A DNA stretch of 64,000 bases from assembly GCA_965243215.1 (NCBI GenBank), contig CBDEUJ010000005.1, positions 744,001 through 808,000 on the forward strand, given 5' to 3'. This document shows, piece after piece, positions 61,154 to 64,000 of this stretch. Positions within the stretch are counted from its first letter, which is position 1, and every line of letters starts with the position of its first letter. This DNA comes from JAJEFO01 sp009843725 (lineage in GTDB: Bacteria; Pseudomonadota; Alphaproteobacteria; Rhodobacterales; Rhodobacteraceae). A program made the translations under genes and the position numbers. A model generated the notes under the pieces. It was not told where the DNA came from, did not search any database, and saw nothing but the letters and a program-made list of their open reading frames with translations.

Positions 61154-64000
61154 TTGGTCGCCACCGTCACGTCCCTGACCTCCGCGGCCGTGACGACCCG
61201 CTACTTCGAGCGGGACGGCTACTACGCGAAGTCCGACCCGGAGCACCGGAAGGCCAGCCGCTGGCACGGCCAAGGCGCGGCGGCGCTCGGCCTCGGGCGC
61301 CACGTCGCGCCGTCGCGCTTCGAGGCGATCCTCGCCGGAGAGGTGCCAAGAACGGATGTCACGCTCGGGCGAATCCGGGACGGCAAGCGCGAGCACCGGC
61401 CCGGCCTCGACGTCACGCTGCAGGCGCCGAAGTCGGTCTCGCTCGCGGCGCTTGTCGCGGGCGACGCCCGGATCGTCCGGGCCCACGACGAGGCGGTCCG
61501 CGCGACGCTCGACTTCGTGGAAGGCCACCTGCTCAATACGCGGCAGTGGGACCGGGAAGGCAGGCGCCACGTCCGCGTGTCGGCGCCGTCCATGGTGGCG
61601 GCCACGTTCCGGCACAAGGCCAACCGCAACCTCGAGCCGCATCTCCACACGCACGCCGTGATCGCCAACATGACGCAAAAGCGGGACGGAACCTGGGCCA
61701 GCCTCGACACGGGCGCGCTCGGGCGGTCGGAACGGCTCATCGGCGCGCATTACCGGAACGAGCTCGCGGCCCGACTCCTGCGCCTCGGATACGCGCTCCG
61801 TCCGTCCATGGTCGGGCGAATCCCCGGCTTCGAGATCGAGGGCTACGGCCGCAGGCTCCTGGAGGAGAACTCGTCGCGGCGGCAGGAGATCGTGGCGTGG
61901 GTCCGGGAGCACGGCCTCGCGAACACGGCGGCGAACCGGCAGCGGGCGGCGCTCGCCACGCGGAAGGCCAAGGACGAGCCGCACCACCGGGAGCTCGAGG
62001 CCGGATGGCGCGCGCGGGCGAAGGAGATGGGGCTGGAACGCAATCCGCCGCGTCCGGAAGCGGGGCGCAGGAGGGCGGAAGCGGAGGCGGGACGACAGCC
62101 CACTATGCTGGAGATCGTCAGCTGCTCCGCGGAGCATCTCGCCGAGCGGGCGTCGGTCTTCCGCGAGGCCGACCTCTGCACGCTGGCGCTGGCCCATTCC
62201 CCGGGGCTGCACACGCACGCGGACTACAGGACGGCGCTGGACGGCATGAAGCGGGACGGCCACCTCGTCGACGCCGTGCGCGGCGGCCTCGGCCCCTGCC
62301 TCGTGGCGAGCCGCGCGCTCCGGGCGGAACGCGAGATCGTGGAGAGAATGCGGACGGCGCGGGAAACGGGCCGGCCGCTGGCCGACGCCGGACGCGTGGA
62401 ACGGGCGATTGCAACCGGCACGCTCACCGAGGGGCAGCGGGAGGCGGTGCGCGCGATCCTGCTCGGAGAGGGCCGGATCGCGGGCGTGCAGGGCTACGCG
62501 GGCACCGGCAAGACGGCGATGCTGAGCGCGGTCCGCGAGCTCGCCGATGACAGGCGGGTGATCGCGCTCGCCCCAAGCGCGGCCGCCGTCCGTTCGCTCC
62601 GGCGGGAGGCCGGGCTACCCGCGCGCACGCTGCAGGGCTTCCTGTCGCGCCACAGGGACGTCGCCGACGGCACCGTCAGCGCCGAGGGGCTCGCGCGGCT
62701 CCGGGCGCTGCATTCCGGCTCGGTTCTCGTGCTCGACGAGGCATCCATGGCCGGGACCGTGCAGACGCGCACGCTGATGCGGATCGCGGACGCCCTCGAC
62801 GTCGGGCGGCTCGTGCTCGTCGGCGACACGCGGCAGCTCAGGGCCATCGAGGCCGGGCAGCCCTTCCGGCAGCTCCAGGAGGCGGGCATGCCGACGGCGG
62901 TGATGGACGACGTGCTCCGGCAGCGCACGCCGCATCTCAGGGAGGCGGTGGCCCACGTCATCGGCGGCAGGCCGCGCGAGGCCCTGGGCCGGCTCGGCGA
63001 CGACGTCCACGAAGTCGGGGCGGGAGAGCTCGGCCGGACGGCGGCGCGGCTGTGGCTGGACCTGGACCCGTCCGCCCGTGCCTCGACGGCGATCCTCGCG
63101 CCGACGCACGAGATCCGGGCCGAGGTCGCCGCGACCGTCCGCGAGGGGCTTGCCTCCGAGGGCGTCCTCCGGGGGAAGGAGATCGAGATCCGGCGGCTGG
63201 TGTCCAGGGGCCTGACGCGGCCGCAGACCGGCGACATCCGCAACTGGGACGAGGGCGACGCGGCGGTGTTCCACCACGACCTCTGGGGCGGCAAGGCGAA
63301 GGCGGGCGATGTCTTCACCGTGAACGCGGTCGACGAGGAGCGCGCGGAGCTCGTCCACGACGACGGCCGCGTCCTGAAGGTGAAGCCCGGCGGAAAGCGT
63401 CTCCGCTACCAGCTGGAGCTGCACGAGACCGCGACGATCCGCCTCCGGGCGGGGGACGAGATCCGCTGGACGCGCAACGACGGTCGCAGGGACCTGGTGA
63501 ACGGCGGGCGGGCCCGGGTCCTCTCCGTGGGTCCGAAGGCCGTGCGGTTCCGGACCTCGGACGGACGCGGCCTGAGGCTCTCGCGGAGCGACCCGCAGCT
63601 CCGGCATCTCGACCACGCGTACAGCTCGACCGTGCACGGGGCGCAGGGCACGACCGCCGACCGGGTGATCGCGGTGCTGGATTCGGGACACGGCGCGCTC
63701 GCCGACCAGGCGACCTTCTACGTGGAGGTCACGCGGGCCCGTGACGAGGCGGTGATCCTGACCGACAGCAGGGAGCAGCTGGCCGAGACGCTGGAAGAGC
63801 GCACGGGTCTCCGCATGACGGCGCTGGAGGCCGTCGGCGAGCGGGTCGCGGAGCGGGAGCGCGAGATCGTGCCCGATGCGACGCCGGAGGTTGTACCGGA
63901 GGCCGTGCCGGAGACCGCGATTCCCGACAAGGCGCCAGTCCTGAGTGCCGTTCGCGCCCTTGACAATCTCCGTGCGGAGGCGCGGGCAACCGGCGGCAGC
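61154..64000 (+). CDS. MobF-family conjugative relaxase/helicase (TrwC/TraA-like), 3' truncated by the window
   Basis: At least 949 codons open to the window edge. The N-terminal relaxase starts VATVTSLTSAAVTTRYFERDGYYAK, with candidate catalytic tyrosines, and has the three-His metal site HLHTHAVIANM near residue 172. The helicase half has Walker A in GYAGTGKTAML (about residue 450), Walker B in LVLDEASMAGT, GDTRQLRAI and the C-terminal helicase motif TVHGAQGTTADRV followed by YVEVTRARD. It would nick oriT and unwind the transferred strand. The start is TTG at 61154, as no ATG fits. This marks the island as conjugative or mobilisable. Confidence 0.93.
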   Translation, partial: MVATVTSLTSAAVTTRYFERDGYYAKSDPEHRKASRWHGQGAAALGLGRHVAPSRFEAILAGEVPRTDVTLGRIRDGKREHRPGLDVTLQAPKSVSLAALVAGDARIVRAHDEAVRATLDFVEGHLLNTRQWDREGRRHVRVSAPSMVAATFRHKANRNLEPHLHTHAVIANMTQKRDGTWASLDTGALGRSERLIGAHYRNELAARLLRLGYALRPSMVGRIPGFEIEGYGRRLLEENSSRRQEIVAWVREHGLANTAANRQRAALATRKAKDEPHHRELEAGWRARAKEMGLERNPPRPEAGRRRAEAEAGRQPTMLEIVSCSAEHLAERASVFREADLCTLALAHSPGLHTHADYRTALDGMKRDGHLVDAVRGGLGPCLVASRALRAEREIVERMRTARETGRPLADAGRVERAIATGTLTEGQREAVRAILLGEGRIAGVQGYAGTGKTAMLSAVRELADDRRVIALAPSAAAVRSLRREAGLPARTLQGFLSRHRDVADGTVSAEGLARLRALHSGSVLVLDEASMAGTVQTRTLMRIADALDVGRLVLVGDTRQLRAIEAGQPFRQLQEAGMPTAVMDDVLRQRTPHLREAVAHVIGGRPREALGRLGDDVHEVGAGELGRTAARLWLDLDPSARASTAILAPTHEIRAEVAATVREGLASEGVLRGKEIEIRRLVSRGLTRPQTGDIRNWDEGDAAVFHHDLWGGKAKAGDVFTVNAVDEERAELVHDDGRVLKVKPGGKRLRYQLELHETATIRLRAGDEIRWTRNDGRRDLVNGGRARVLSVGPKAVRFRTSDGRGLRLSRSDPQLRHLDHAYSSTVHGAQGTTADRVIAVLDSGHGALADQATFYVEVTRARDEAVILTDSREQLAETLEERTGLRMTALEAVGERVAEREREIVPDATPEVVPEAVPETAIPDKAPVLSAVRALDNLRAEARATGGS

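Noticed and set aside
61052..62263. Minus-strand frame of 403 codons opposite the relaxase
   Set aside because: The plus strand encodes the three-His relaxase motif in an unbroken frame to the window end; the minus frame is a shadow.

Overview
The window reads as about 42 kb of the chromosome of a high-GC alphaproteobacterium followed by about 22 kb of integrated, probably conjugative, mobile DNA. Gene content and order (coaBC-dut-thiF; rsmI next to a penicillin-binding-protein activator; glnD-murJ and trpS with a rhomboid-like protein; surE-pcm-nlpD-like) resemble Rhodobacterales or a close relative. That assignment rests on remembered synteny and protein style, not on a search.

1-7 kb: housekeeping genes (DUF1178, Nudix, thiF-like, dut, coaBC, gshB), then a TetR regulator divergent from a Cys-nucleophile hydrolase. 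The two share an intergenic region with a duplicated palindromic operator. The hydrolase is frameshifted in a 7-G tract. 7-9.6 kb is decaying DNA holding a DUF2255 remnant and a DUF4143-type ATPase remnant. 9.6-12 kb is a GH116 glycosidase. 12.1-15.4 kb is an intact IS66-family element with inverted repeats and an 8-bp target duplication. Its tnpC faces tnpAB and is translationally coupled to a DNA adenine methyltransferase passenger.

15.4-29.3 kb: core genes for rRNA methylation (rsmI, rlmE), envelope assembly (PBP activator, murJ, NlpD-like factor, lytic transglycosylase), nitrogen sensing (glnD), translation (trpS) and repair or stress (pcm, surE). 29.3-41 kb is an LPS region: a coupled Kdo supply operon (kdsB-kdsA-kdsD), Kdo kinase, three glycosyltransferases and galE. 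A Fic AMP-transferase gene sits between a complete kdsB and a truncated kdsB copy. The region also holds an IS1634-like transposase remnant and several stretches with no recognisable gene.

41.9-64 kb: a mobile island. Two tandem tyrosine recombinases are followed by a five-gene overlapping operon on the minus strand (C5 cytosine methylase, MORC/MutL-like ATPase, Z1 helicase-like protein, PD-(D/E)XK protein, AIPR protein). Next come a lower-GC DUF262 plus HEPN-like gene pair, a coupled pair made of a glycine-rich membrane protein and a nuclease-like protein of unknown family, a divergent OLD-like ATPase with a TOPRIM domain, and a MobF relaxase/helicase that runs off the window. The island looks like a defence-loaded integrative element. 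The least described parts are the membrane/nuclease-like pair (57.2-58.8 kb) and the rearranged IS66 element with its methyltransferase.
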